DNA from: CALBJU01 sp965247125
GTDB taxonomy: Bacteria; Bacteroidota; Rhodothermia; Rhodothermales; UBA10348
DNA: 64,000 bases
Direction: 5' to 3'
Assembly (NCBI GenBank): GCA_965247125.1
Contig: CBDFGO010000003.1
Coordinates: forward strand, 992,001-1,056,000
Shown: one piece after another, positions 8,290-17,294 of the stretch
Layout of the letters: each line of letters starts with the position of its first letter
Numbering within the stretch: position 1 is the stretch's first letter
Translations under genes and position numbers: made by a program
The notes under the pieces: model-generated
Database searches by the model: none
What the model was told of the DNA's origin: nothing
Seen by the model: the letters and a program-made list of their open reading frames with translations, nothing else

Positions 8290-10260
8290 TCACTGCGCCT
8301 CACGGATGGCATCCAATGCACCCGGGTCCTCCAGACTAGACACATCTCCAAGTTTATTGTCGAGCCACGCCGCCTTGATGAGGCGACGCATCACTTTTGA
8401 GTTTCGTGTTTTTGGAAGTTTTTTGCTAAAGCGGATAAAGCCAGGCTTCAATGGCTTTCCGAGCTCCGAAGTAATCGCATGGACGAGCACCTGCCTCAGT
8501 TCTTCAGAAGGCTCTACGCCTCGTTTCAGGACCGCAAAGACACCCAGCTCCTCTCCCTTGATTTCATGGGGAATACCGACTGCCGCACTTTCGGTCACAT
8601 TGGCGTCCGCGTTGACAATAGATTCAACTTCGGCTGGGCCGAGGCGTTTTCCAGCGACCTTTATCGTGTCGTCACTTCTACCCAGGATAAACCAAAGCCC
8701 ATCATCGTCGACGGCGGCAAAATCACCGTGGAGCCAGAGACCCGGGCGTTTTTCCCAGAAGGATTCAAGGTATCGGGCGTCATCTTTCCAGAATCCGCGT
8801 GTCATTCCGATCCACGGCTGTCTGATTACCAACTCTCCCACAACATTTTTGACAGAATTTCCGCGCTCGTCGATCACATCAGCAGCCATGCCCGGAACCG
8901 GGCCGCTGAACGAACAGGGTTTGAGAGGCCTCAGGAAATTTCCACACACGATACCACCCGATATTTCTGTCCCACCCGAATAATTCAGGATAGGCTTGTC
9001 GCGGTTCAGCACGGTTTCAAAAACCCAGTTCCAAGATTGCGGATCCCACGGGCTGCCAGTGGAAGCCACAGCACGAAGGCCGGATAAATCTGAGGCTCGA
9101 ACGAAATCTGTGCCGTGGGGCATCAGTGAACGTATCAGAACTGGCGAGAGACCAAGATGTGTAACGCCGTGCGCAGCAACCATTTGCCATAGTCTTCCTG
9201 GATCAGGAAAATCGGGAGCACCATCTGAAAATACCATAGAAGCTCCAATCGTCATCGCGCCGAAAACGAGCCATGGCCCCATCATCCACCCCATATCGCT
9301 CATCCAATACATCGTTTCGCCAGGCTTCACGTCCATGGAATGAAACATGTCCTGGGCTGCTTTGACCGGAAAACCGCAGTGCGTGTGTACCGCACCTTTG
9401 GGTCGTCCGGTGGTGCCCGAGGTGTAAATGATCATCATTACATCCTCTGCCGAAGTGCTCTCGGTTTCCGCAGTTTCCGGGAATCCGTCTCTAAAGGTGT
9501 GAAAATCGACGTCGCGATCGATTGTTACGGGTACGTCGGAGCGACCGACCCGGGAATGCGCAATGACACGGCGCACGTCGGGGCAGGAGAGGAGCGCTTC
9601 ATCGGCCGTTTCCTTCAAGGGAATCGTTTTGCCCCGGCGGGGGAAGCCGTCGCTTGTGAACATCGCTTTGGCTTCAGCATCGAGGATGCGCGTCGTCACA
9701 GCCTTGGGTCCGTAGCCCGAAAACAGGGGCAATATTATTGCTCCAATTTTGATGACCGCCAGAAACGCAAATAGCAACTCAGGCGTCATGGGCATGAACA
9801 GTGCGATCACGTCTCCCGGGCCGAACCCATCTGCTCTCAGTGCCCCTGCCAGCCTGGCAACCTCACCGGCAACTTCCCGGTAGGTGAGGGTCTGAATGTC
9901 TCCCTCTTCAGCCTCGTACTTGAGCGCGATTCGCTCAGCGGTATCCTCTTCGAGAAGCCACTTGTCCAGCAGGTTATGGACGATGTTCATGCGGCCATTC
10001 ACGCACCAGGCCGGCATTTCGGGTCCATCGCTTAGATCCACGACATCGGTGTAAGGCTCCTCGAACTCGATGCCCAGGTGCGCTATGGCCGCATCCCAGA
10101 ACCATGCAATATCGGTGGTACTCCGCTCCATCAGTTTCTTGTAGGAAGCAATTCCGTGGAGGTCCATGAACGCCTGCAAGTTGGACTTAGAAACCACGTC
10201 AGGATCTGGGGTCCACGCGATCTTCTGGTCGAATGGAAAGGTGGGCGAGGGCTCGCTCAT
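8290..10260 (-). CDS. AMP-forming acyl-CoA synthetase (acetyl/propionyl/acetoacetyl-CoA ligase-like)
   Basis: The 656-residue enzyme activates a carboxylic acid with ATP and joins it to CoA. The adenylate-forming P-loop IYTSGTTGRPKG lies near residues 278-290. Further motifs are NYSGGTEISGG, GLWLHGDFA and the hinge region DDTIKVAGKRLGPAEVE. The C-terminal KTRNSKVMRR contains the lysine needed for adenylation. The N-terminal WFWDAAIAHLGIEF segment matches the ACAS N-terminal domain. Length and sequence fit the ACS/AcsA-like group, but the acid substrate cannot be read from sequence. It is transcribed alone, about 220 bases from the next minus-strand gene. Confidence 0.9.
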   Translation of the reverse strand: MSEPSPTFPFDQKIAWTPDPDVVSKSNLQAFMDLHGIASYKKLMERSTTDIAWFWDAAIAHLGIEFEEPYTDVVDLSDGPEMPAWCVNGRMNIVHNLLDKWLLEEDTAERIALKYEAEEGDIQTLTYREVAGEVARLAGALRADGFGPGDVIALFMPMTPELLFAFLAVIKIGAIILPLFSGYGPKAVTTRILDAEAKAMFTSDGFPRRGKTIPLKETADEALLSCPDVRRVIAHSRVGRSDVPVTIDRDVDFHTFRDGFPETAETESTSAEDVMMIIYTSGTTGRPKGAVHTHCGFPVKAAQDMFHSMDVKPGETMYWMSDMGWMMGPWLVFGAMTIGASMVFSDGAPDFPDPGRLWQMVAAHGVTHLGLSPVLIRSLMPHGTDFVRASDLSGLRAVASTGSPWDPQSWNWVFETVLNRDKPILNYSGGTEISGGIVCGNFLRPLKPCSFSGPVPGMAADVIDERGNSVKNVVGELVIRQPWIGMTRGFWKDDARYLESFWEKRPGLWLHGDFAAVDDDGLWFILGRSDDTIKVAGKRLGPAEVESIVNADANVTESAAVGIPHEIKGEELGVFAVLKRGVEPSEELRQVLVHAITSELGKPLKPGFIRFSKKLPKTRNSKVMRRLIKAAWLDNKLGDVSSLEDPGALDAIREAQ

Positions 10261-10379
10261 GGGCGGTTAATGGTCAATAAATGTAAATGAGGCGGGGTAG
10301 CCGCTGGAAATTCAAAACCTTCTGGATCACTGCACGTTAACCGCGCGATCCTCCAAGAATAGAGATGATATTGTACACT

Positions 10380-11729
10380 ATGAAGCGCATCGTTTTGTTC
10401 GCCATTGGCATTGCAGTGATGGGTGGTTGTTCGGGGGACGCTCCAACGACCGGTCTGGTCGGGGATTTGATTCCCGGCCCCGATGCAGCCAATCCGAATT
10501 CTGTCATAGAATTCAATGGCAAACTGTACCTACAGTTGAATGACAATCTGTACGGATCTGAAATCTGGTCGTACGATGGTCGTCGATTGAACCGGGAGTC
10601 GGATATTGAACCTGAAAACGGCAATTCAGCGCCAACCCGATTTTTCATCTACCAGGACAAGCTTCATTTTACTGCTTTGAAAGAACCGTATGGTCGCGAG
10701 CTCTTCGTCATGGATGGCTCCAGAGAACGTCTCGTAAAAGACATCGGAGGAAATCCTGGAAGTTCTCGGCCTGGATACTTCACAGAGTTTCAGGGCACTG
10801 TGTATTTTTCAGCGAACGATCAAACAACCGGATTCGAACTCTGGCAGTTGGATGGGAACGAAGTTATTCAAACGTCAGACATCAAATCCGGATCGGGGAG
10901 CTCCAATCCTTCCGGTCTTATTGTGTCAGGAAACCTGCTCGTATTCGCCGCAGAAAGGAGTGGGCATGGAACTGAGTTGTTCACGTTTGACGGAATCAGC
11001 GTTTCGATGGCCGCCGAGATAAATACGGGGCCTTCCGGTTCCCGCCCATCCGAGCTCACGGAGGTCGGAGGGTTGGTCTATTTTTCTGCCTATTCGGCCG
11101 AGCTTGGCATCGAATTGTGGTCCTTCGACGGAACCAGTGCCACGTTGGTCGCGGATCTCTATCCTGGCTCTGATAGCTCCTCTCCGAGAGCCATGATCGC
11201 ACACGAAGGGCGACTGTTTTTTGCAGCAAATGCTCCAGAAACCGGCGTCGAGATGTATTCGGTTAACCCCGGCGAAGCACCAGTCCTCGTGTCAGATATC
11301 AATCCTGGTGAGGCGGGATCGAGTGCTCATGGGTTCATTTCAGTTGGAAACCGGCTCTTCTTTGCAGCGGACGATGGTGAGCATGGCATAGAGCTCAGGG
11401 ACTGGACTGATGCGGACGGGGTGGGCTTGGTGGCGGACATTAACGAGGGGTCGGAGGGGTCAGATCCTCACGCGATGACCATTTTTGATGATGAATGGAC
11501 GTACTTCAGTGCTCGGACCGAGCAATATGGATTCGAGCTCTGGCGCACAAACGGAACCACCACAGAGATGCTTCTCGACATCTGGCCAGGATCAAACGGC
11601 TCTACGCCGAACGACTACGGAGTACTGGACACGCAGGTTTGCTTTTCGGCGGCGGATGGGATACATGGCCGTGAATTCTGGTGCGCCATTCATGCAGAGC
11701 TGACACCAATTCTTAGCCGAACACGCTAG
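10380..11729 (+). CDS. ELWxxDGT-repeat lipoprotein
   Basis: A lipoprotein signal peptide (MKRIVLFAIGIAVMGGC) gives a lipidated cysteine near residue 17 of this 449-residue protein. The rest is about nine units of 45-48 residues, each with a G.ELW..DG core (GSEIWSYDG, GFELWQLDG, GIELWSFDG, GFELWRTNG) followed by a GSG.SNP-like turn. The repeats are expected to form a beta-propeller or similar fold on the cell surface. No catalytic motif is seen and the ligand is unknown. The ATG at 10380 directly precedes the signal peptide; the ATG at 10365 adds five residues. Its stop overlaps that of the convergent hmgA by 4 bases. Confidence 0.85.
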   Translation: MKRIVLFAIGIAVMGGCSGDAPTTGLVGDLIPGPDAANPNSVIEFNGKLYLQLNDNLYGSEIWSYDGRRLNRESDIEPENGNSAPTRFFIYQDKLHFTALKEPYGRELFVMDGSRERLVKDIGGNPGSSRPGYFTEFQGTVYFSANDQTTGFELWQLDGNEVIQTSDIKSGSGSSNPSGLIVSGNLLVFAAERSGHGTELFTFDGISVSMAAEINTGPSGSRPSELTEVGGLVYFSAYSAELGIELWSFDGTSATLVADLYPGSDSSSPRAMIAHEGRLFFAANAPETGVEMYSVNPGEAPVLVSDINPGEAGSSAHGFISVGNRLFFAADDGEHGIELRDWTDADGVGLVADINEGSEGSDPHAMTIFDDEWTYFSARTEQYGFELWRTNGTTTEMLLDIWPGSNGSTPNDYGVLDTQVCFSAADGIHGREFWCAIHAELTPILSRTR

Positions 11730-12892
11730 CCGTGAGCCTCGGGTCTCCAGGATAGCATATAGTCAGGGTCCTCGGCTTTTACTGCCGTTTTTGTCATGCG
11801 AAGAGGTTTGAAGGTGTCGACCATGACGGCGAGCTCCTCGGTTCCTTTCTTTCCTATGGAAGCCTCGACCGTGCCGGGATGCGGACCGTGAGCGATTCCT
11901 CCCGGATGCAGGGTAAATGATCCTCTTTCGATACCCCGTCGACTCATGAAATCGCCTTCAGCGTAGTATAATACTTCGTCTGAATCGATGTTTGAGTGAT
12001 TGTAAGGTGTTGGAATCGCGTCTGGATGATAGTCGAACAGGCGCGGCACGAACGAACAGACCACAAAATTACGACCCACGAAATGCTGATGAGTGGGAGG
12101 GGGCTGGTGTATGCGTCCCGTAATGGGTTCAAAATCGTGAATGGACGTCGCATATGGATACATGTAGCCGTCCCAACCGACGAAGTCGAAGGGATGATAC
12201 CGAAAGAAAATGGGGTGCAGAAACCCGTGCTTCGCCACTCTAACCTCAAATTCACCTTCCTCATCGTGCGTTATCAACTCCGTAGGCGGGCGAATATCGC
12301 GCTCACAGTAGGGTGAGTGTTCGAGGAGTTGGCCGGATGAATTACAGTAGCGTTTTGGAAAGCGTATTTCTGAAAACGACTCGATGATCAAGAGCCGACG
12401 TGGACCGTCGTTGAATTTCCACCGATGGGTGATAGTGCGAGGGACGTGGACGTAATCCCCCTTTCTGAAATCGACGTTACCAAAGGGGCTTTCCAGGACA
12501 CCTTCTCCCTCGTGCACGTAAATCATTTCATCCGCGACGGCATTTCTGTAGAAATAGTCCATGGGCTCGCTGGGCGAGCAGACCGCGAGCCGAACGTCCG
12601 AGTTTCCCATCACATATCTGCGGGACTCAAGCCAGGCACCAGATGATTCTATATCGAAGCCGTTGACGTGTCGATGTCGAAGAAAGTTCAACTCAACGTA
12701 ATCCACGTCAAACGGAACAGGGTCGCCGACCCGCACGACTACCGTAGGTGGATGAACGTGGTAGGCGATGGAAGAAATACCGCTGAATCCTTCTGCGCCG
12801 ATTACTTCTTCACTGTACAGTTCTCCGTCATCGCGACGAAATTGAGTATGCCTTTTTCTAGGCATCTCACCCATTCGGACATAATGTGGCAT
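11726..12892 (-). CDS. hmgA: homogentisate 1,2-dioxygenase
   Basis: The enzyme opens the ring of homogentisate to maleylacetoacetate with a non-haem iron, as part of tyrosine and phenylalanine breakdown. The 388-residue protein carries the cupin-like iron-site regions expected of the family: THQHFVGRNFVVCSFVPR, DSDEVLYYAEGDF (Glu ligand) and HPGGIAHGPHPG (His ligand). It lies 55 bases downstream of hpd on the same strand and probably shares its transcript. Maleylacetoacetate isomerase and fumarylacetoacetase are not in the window. Confidence 0.92.
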   Translation of the reverse strand: MPHYVRMGEMPRKRHTQFRRDDGELYSEEVIGAEGFSGISSIAYHVHPPTVVVRVGDPVPFDVDYVELNFLRHRHVNGFDIESSGAWLESRRYVMGNSDVRLAVCSPSEPMDYFYRNAVADEMIYVHEGEGVLESPFGNVDFRKGDYVHVPRTITHRWKFNDGPRRLLIIESFSEIRFPKRYCNSSGQLLEHSPYCERDIRPPTELITHDEEGEFEVRVAKHGFLHPIFFRYHPFDFVGWDGYMYPYATSIHDFEPITGRIHQPPPTHQHFVGRNFVVCSFVPRLFDYHPDAIPTPYNHSNIDSDEVLYYAEGDFMSRRGIERGSFTLHPGGIAHGPHPGTVEASIGKKGTEELAVMVDTFKPLRMTKTAVKAEDPDYMLSWRPEAHG

Positions 12893-12947
12893 CGAAGAAC
12901 CGTAATGATAAAGTGAAGAGGAAGCTGGAGTCCGGCTTCGGGATCAA

Positions 12948-14087
12948 TTAAAGGTTGCCGCGCCGGGCCTGCTCGTTTTCGATCGATTCGAAGAGAGCCT
13001 TGAAGTTACCCTTTCCAAAGGACTTGGCCCCTTTGCGCTGGATAATTTCGTAAAAAAGAGTGGGACGATTCTGAACTGGCTTCGTAAATATCTGCAGCAG
13101 ATACCCTTCTTCGTCCCGATCAACCAGGATTCCCAGTTCATTCAGTGGCTCGAGATCCTCATCTATGTCTCCCACTCTGTCCAGCAGATTATCGTAATAG
13201 GTGTCCGGAATGTGGAGAAACTCCACGCCACGGCTTCTGAGCGTTGAGACCGTTTCAATGATGTTGTCTGTGGCCATCGCGATGTGCTGGACCCCTTGAC
13301 CGTGATAAAAATCGAGATATTCTTCTATCTGGCTCTTCTTTTTTCCTGCTGCGGGTTCGTTGATCGGAAATTTGACCCGGTCATTACCATTGGCCATGAC
13401 CTTCGACATTAGAGCAGAATACTCGGTCGAGATGTCCTTGTCGTCGAAGGTGAGGAGATTGCGGAATCCCATCACGCTCTCGTAGAACTCTACAAACTTG
13501 TTCATTTCACCCAGATATACATTCCCCACGCAGTGGTCCACATATTTGAGTCCCACATCTGATATCTCGTGGTATTCGTTTTGACGTTCGGTATATCCTG
13601 GCAGAAATATCCCTCTATAATCGTTTCTCTCTACGAATGAGTGGATAGTGTCACCATACGTCTTGATGGCTGAGATCGTCACTTTTCCGAACTCGTCCTC
13701 CAATACTTCTGGTTCTCGAACAGCCTCAGCACCGCGCTTGACGGTCTCATCGAAAGATCTGGTGGCGTCGTCCACCCATAAGGCGATGTCTCGAACCCCG
13801 TCGCCGTGCAGTCGAACATGCTCTGCGATCTCAGAGTCCGGGCCCAGAGCGGAAGAAAGGACCAGCCTGATTTTACCCTGCTGGACCACGAAGCTGGTTT
13901 TATCCCGGTTTCCCGTTTCAAGTCCAGAATAGGCGACCGTTTTGAATCCAAATGCCGCCTGGTAATACATGGCTGCCTGTTTGGCGTTTCCCACGTAGAA
14001 TTCCAGGTAATCTGTACCGTTGAGTGGGAGAAAATCAGTCGTGTCGGTTGTGAGAGCGGGGGCTGTAGCTTGCATATCCAGCGTCAT
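12948..14087 (-). CDS. hpd: 4-hydroxyphenylpyruvate dioxygenase
   Basis: HPPD converts 4-hydroxyphenylpyruvate to homogentisate, the substrate of the next gene. The 379-residue protein has two vicinal-oxygen-chelate halves. The iron ligands are visible in the C-terminal half: His in YVDHCVGNV, His in GVQHIAMATDN and Glu in LFYEIIQRKG. The C-terminal helix ends with FKALFESIENEQARRG, typical of the family. Either the ATG at 14087 or one four codons later could be used. Three 9-bp tandem repeats lie directly upstream. Confidence 0.95.
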   Translation of the reverse strand: MTLDMQATAPALTTDTTDFLPLNGTDYLEFYVGNAKQAAMYYQAAFGFKTVAYSGLETGNRDKTSFVVQQGKIRLVLSSALGPDSEIAEHVRLHGDGVRDIALWVDDATRSFDETVKRGAEAVREPEVLEDEFGKVTISAIKTYGDTIHSFVERNDYRGIFLPGYTERQNEYHEISDVGLKYVDHCVGNVYLGEMNKFVEFYESVMGFRNLLTFDDKDISTEYSALMSKVMANGNDRVKFPINEPAAGKKKSQIEEYLDFYHGQGVQHIAMATDNIIETVSTLRSRGVEFLHIPDTYYDNLLDRVGDIDEDLEPLNELGILVDRDEEGYLLQIFTKPVQNRPTLFYEIIQRKGAKSFGKGNFKALFESIENEQARRGNL

Positions 14088-14097
14088 ATTGGCTGCG

Positions 14098-14124
14098 AAT
14101 AAGTCGAATAAATCGAATGAATCC
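14098..14124. repeat. three imperfect 9-bp tandem repeats upstream of hpd
   Basis: Plus-strand units AATAAGTCG, AATAAATCG and AATGAATCC follow each other without gaps, ending 11 bases before the hpd start. They could bind a regulator or be a chance low-complexity tract. No function is shown by the sequence. Confidence 0.5.
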
Positions 14125-14643
14125 TTACATAAAAAACAATATCTATCAAAGATGAAAGTGTTCGGAAGTTAATTCGGTCAGATAGGTTTTCAGACGAACT
14201 AACTTCGGAAACAGGTCCATACAAATGCATTTCCGGAAATCATCTTCGGAGCTGCGCAGTCGTCCTGCAGGGTGGTCCGAAAATGTATTCTGGAAACGGA
14301 TTGAAGTGCGAACGGATTATCGTTCCCAAGAGTTTCGCACAGCAACCAGCAGTGCAGCCAACACGGTTGGAGCGGTCGACTAATCTCGAGACTCATAACC
14401 CTGTCTGCTGGTGAGATCGACGGCAAGTGGCACAACATCCGCGCGAGAGCGTTCTCGCGATCTCAGGCTGCAAATGACGCTATTTCCTTCTTGAACGAAA
14501 CCAGGACGCTCATCTTCGTATTCATGTCATCATCCGCTTCCCGACGTAGTTCGCCCTGGATAATTGGCCTACTTGAAGGTGTATCCACATCGATGTAGAT
14601 CGCGTAGCATCTAGGCGTTGCATCTAAAAAATTAACCTATCGA
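14125..14643. other. intergenic region, no gene recognised
   Basis: This 519-base stretch between hpd and the gene at 14644 holds no convincing coding frame. The 79-codon minus-strand frame at 14199-14438 has no recognisable motif. One clear hairpin is present at 14442-14459 (arms CGCGAGA and TCTCGCG, loop GCGT) with no T-run. The region should contain the promoters for both divergent flanking genes. I could not assign any RNA gene. Confidence 0.5.
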
Positions 14644-15810
14644 TTGACAACAGGTGTGATTCGACAGCGCATATATCAGATCTGGATTGCGGCGTGCATA
14701 GTGGCGATGGCTTCGGAATGCGACAATGCCGATGATTTTTATGTTGAAAGCCTCGATGTCGCTCTATCCAGTTGGGACTCCGTGAGAGTCGAAGCAACCT
14801 TCGCGAGCGATCCTGGGTTCGGGGTCGGGGCCAGGGTATATCCAGATGTGGTGACCTATACTATTTTCAACTCTTCCTATGACACGCTTTTCGTGGGCGA
14901 TTCGGGAGCCATTCAAATCAGCGATAAGGACCTGGGAGACCAAGATAGATTATTGATAGAGGTCTGCGGGTTTTTCGAAAAAAGGTCTGCATGCGATCAG
15001 AAAACCTACACCACTTCTCCAAAACGAGTCCAGGCCGAATACAGCGTCGAGTTTCCTGCCGATTCGAGTGCATACAATCGAGGCCGGGTGAGGGCAAGCG
15101 TCACCATTGAACGGCAGCGCTTCGGAGAGGAGACCTGGGAACGTATCCGTCCATCCTCGAGAAAGGAGTTATTCGTGATCGCATACGTCGTCGAAAACAA
15201 AGCGGCGAGCGTACGGATTCCGATCGGCCGCTCCAACAATCGGTTCGTTCTCAGTAGGTATGCGGGCTACAGGGACTTCAGATTTAACATTCAGTCGGCG
15301 ATCATGGATGCGGACTCGGCCGCAATTCAGTTCGATCTCTACGCGAGGCTCTCTCAAAATCCAACTCTTGTCGCGACCGAGCAAATCGTTCTTCGAAATA
15401 AAACGGAGAGAGAGCGGATGTCCGAGGTAAGCCTGTTGGTCGAAAGAACGGGTTCACAGATTCTCAGTAGCGTGAGTGGGATATTCGGTGTCAGAAGGGC
15501 TTACGTTTTCATCAATGAGTGGTCTTATGAGGCCTTGGACAAGGCGTACAAGGCTGAATTTGAACTGCACTGGCAAGACTCTTTTCGAGGAGAGTGGTCA
15601 GACATGACGGGCGAATTGCACGTACGATCTGATGGCACCTTCGGTACATTCAGCGTGATTCGAGCCAGTGAGAGGGCCGAAAGGAGATGGAATTCGAGAG
15701 TCGGTGAACAATCTCTCGATTTGGATCCTCTTTTCCCCGAACTTGTAGTCGATCCTCCAGAGGAGGAGCTCAATGACCTCGATCCTGACCCTGAGAGAAG
15801 ACGCCAGTGA
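14644..15810 (+). CDS. exported protein of unknown function
   Basis: I do not recognise this 388-residue protein. The N-terminus (IYQIWIAACIVAMASEC) looks like a signal peptide with a cysteine near residue 27, but the residue before the cysteine is glutamate, so lipidation is doubtful. The body is rich in beta-strand-like and charged segments (YSVEFPADSSAYNRGRVRAS, FELHWQDSFRGEW). The end is very acidic and proline-rich (DPPEEELNDLDPDPERR). The start is TTG at 14644 or GTG at 14656; no ATG fits. Its stop overlaps the GTG start of acuI by 4 bases, so the two are co-translated. Confidence 0.7.
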   Translation: MTTGVIRQRIYQIWIAACIVAMASECDNADDFYVESLDVALSSWDSVRVEATFASDPGFGVGARVYPDVVTYTIFNSSYDTLFVGDSGAIQISDKDLGDQDRLLIEVCGFFEKRSACDQKTYTTSPKRVQAEYSVEFPADSSAYNRGRVRASVTIERQRFGEETWERIRPSSRKELFVIAYVVENKAASVRIPIGRSNNRFVLSRYAGYRDFRFNIQSAIMDADSAAIQFDLYARLSQNPTLVATEQIVLRNKTERERMSEVSLLVERTGSQILSSVSGIFGVRRAYVFINEWSYEALDKAYKAEFELHWQDSFRGEWSDMTGELHVRSDGTFGTFSVIRASERAERRWNSRVGEQSLDLDPLFPELVVDPPEEELNDLDPDPERRRQ

Positions 15811-16802
15811 CGTTTGAAGCACTTGTAATCGACAGTACCGAACCACGTGTATCGATACGGTCATTCACCCAGGATCAACTTCCGGGTGAAGGTGATGTAC
15901 TCGTTCGAGTCGAATGGAGTAGTATCAACTACAAAGATGCGCTGGCTGTCACGAGCAAGGGGAATATTATTAGAGGTGAAATGCCGTTCGTTCCCGGGAT
16001 TGACCTGGCGGGCACCGTGATTCACTCCGGGTCATCGGACTTTTCAGAGGGTGATCGTGTGCTGGCGACCGGTTGGGGTATCGGTGAAAAGCATTGGGGC
16101 GGGTACAGTCAGATTCAGCGGGTTTCGAGCAGTAGTCTGATTCCGATTCCGACATACCTTTCTACTCGAGACTCCATGATCGTGGGAACAGCCGGATTGA
16201 CGGCGATGCTGTCGGTGCTTGAGATTGAAAATCACGGTTTGCCGATCACGAGCGGTGAGGTTCTCGTGACGGGAGCCACCGGTGGTGTTGGAAGTTTCTC
16301 CACGATGCTGCTGGCTCAAGGGGGATACCAAGTCGCTGCGTCGACTGGGAAGCCTTCCGCTCGGGATTACCTGATGAGCCTTGGAGCTACCCGAATTGTC
16401 GAACGAAGCGAGTTGGAAAGCGGCGCTTCTCGGCCCCTGGATCGAGGCGAATGGAGTGGTTGTATTGATTCTGTCGGGTCAAAGACGTTGGAATCGGTTC
16501 TCAGCCGGTGCAAACCCCATGCTGTTGTCGCTGCGTGTGGACTGGCAGGGGGTCACGAGCTGAACACAACGGTGTTTCCATTCATCCTGCGCGGCGTAAA
16601 ACTCATCGGAATCGATTCCAATACGTGCCCCTTGGCGAGGCGAACAAAAGCCTGGAGCCGACTAAGCGAACTGGCAAGAAATGTGGATCTGAACTCGCTT
16701 GCGCACGAGGTTGAGCTGAGCGGAATAGTCGAAGCGAGCGAAAGGCTCATGGAAGGGGGCATCACCGGACGTTTTGTGGTCAACCTCCAGGTCGAGGCCT
16801 AA
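15807..16802 (+). CDS. acuI: acrylyl-CoA reductase AcuI / YhdH-family NADPH oxidoreductase
   Basis: The family reduces acryloyl-CoA to propionyl-CoA with NADPH and detoxifies acryloyl-CoA. The 331-residue medium-chain dehydrogenase has SSINYKDALAVT near residue 40, EMPFVPGIDLAGTV, and the nucleotide-binding VTGATGGVGSFSTMLLA near residue 155. It lacks the zinc-binding cysteines of alcohol dehydrogenases, as expected for this group. The start is GTG at 15807, overlapping the upstream gene. It ends in a 4-base overlap with the convergent small membrane protein gene. The physiological substrate is inferred from family only. Confidence 0.88.
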   Translation: MTFEALVIDSTEPRVSIRSFTQDQLPGEGDVLVRVEWSSINYKDALAVTSKGNIIRGEMPFVPGIDLAGTVIHSGSSDFSEGDRVLATGWGIGEKHWGGYSQIQRVSSSSLIPIPTYLSTRDSMIVGTAGLTAMLSVLEIENHGLPITSGEVLVTGATGGVGSFSTMLLAQGGYQVAASTGKPSARDYLMSLGATRIVERSELESGASRPLDRGEWSGCIDSVGSKTLESVLSRCKPHAVVAACGLAGGHELNTTVFPFILRGVKLIGIDSNTCPLARRTKAWSRLSELARNVDLNSLAHEVELSGIVEASERLMEGGITGRFVVNLQVEA

Positions 16803-17071
16803 TCGGATTTGCTTTTCTTTTTACCCGATCCAGGCGACATATCAATCATGATCGCGATGACCATCACTACGACCTGAAAAATACCCCAGGAGCCGTGGAA
16901 TACGTTTTGCACTACGGTGTACCAGAGCAAAGTTGTCGGAGCAAAAACGAATCCTAGAATCGGCCAGAGTAGAGAATCGAATACTCCTCCGAACCAGTTT
17001 GTCATGAACCACAAAAATGCGATCGAAAGGCGTGGAACGATAAGTGCGCCGGCAACAAGTAAACAAGGCAT
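16799..17071 (-). CDS. small membrane protein, function unknown
   Basis: From the ATG at 17071 the product has 90 residues. Two or three hydrophobic segments are visible (LLVAGALIVPRLSIAFLWF, LLWPILGFVFAPTTLLWYTVV and GIFQVVVMVIAIMI), followed by a charged tail GSGKKKSKSD. It resembles small conserved inner-membrane proteins without assigned function. The open frame extends back to 17119, but the added 16 residues are hydrophilic and unlike a membrane protein start. The stop overlaps that of acuI. Confidence 0.75.
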   Translation of the reverse strand: MPCLLVAGALIVPRLSIAFLWFMTNWFGGVFDSLLWPILGFVFAPTTLLWYTVVQNVFHGSWGIFQVVVMVIAIMIDMSPGSGKKKSKSD

Positions 17072-17294
17072 CGCAGTATGTCGGTCTGAAAGGTGATGGT
17101 AAACAGCCTGGTGGCTCAAGGTCTAATTCGCTGTCTACCCTAAAATCGGCCTCCGTTGCTCAGGAACGTTGACTATCAATAAACAAGACGTAGCAGAAAG
17201 GCGAAAGATTCGTCTTAACAGAACGCTTTCTCGTCCGATACTGGAGAAGACGGGAAAAATTTCCTGACGGATACACAAATCGACTGAGAAATCC

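Noticed and set aside
14199..14438. 79-codon minus-strand frame in the hpd upstream gap
   Set aside because: No ribosome site, no motif and odd composition rich in Cys, Ser and His.
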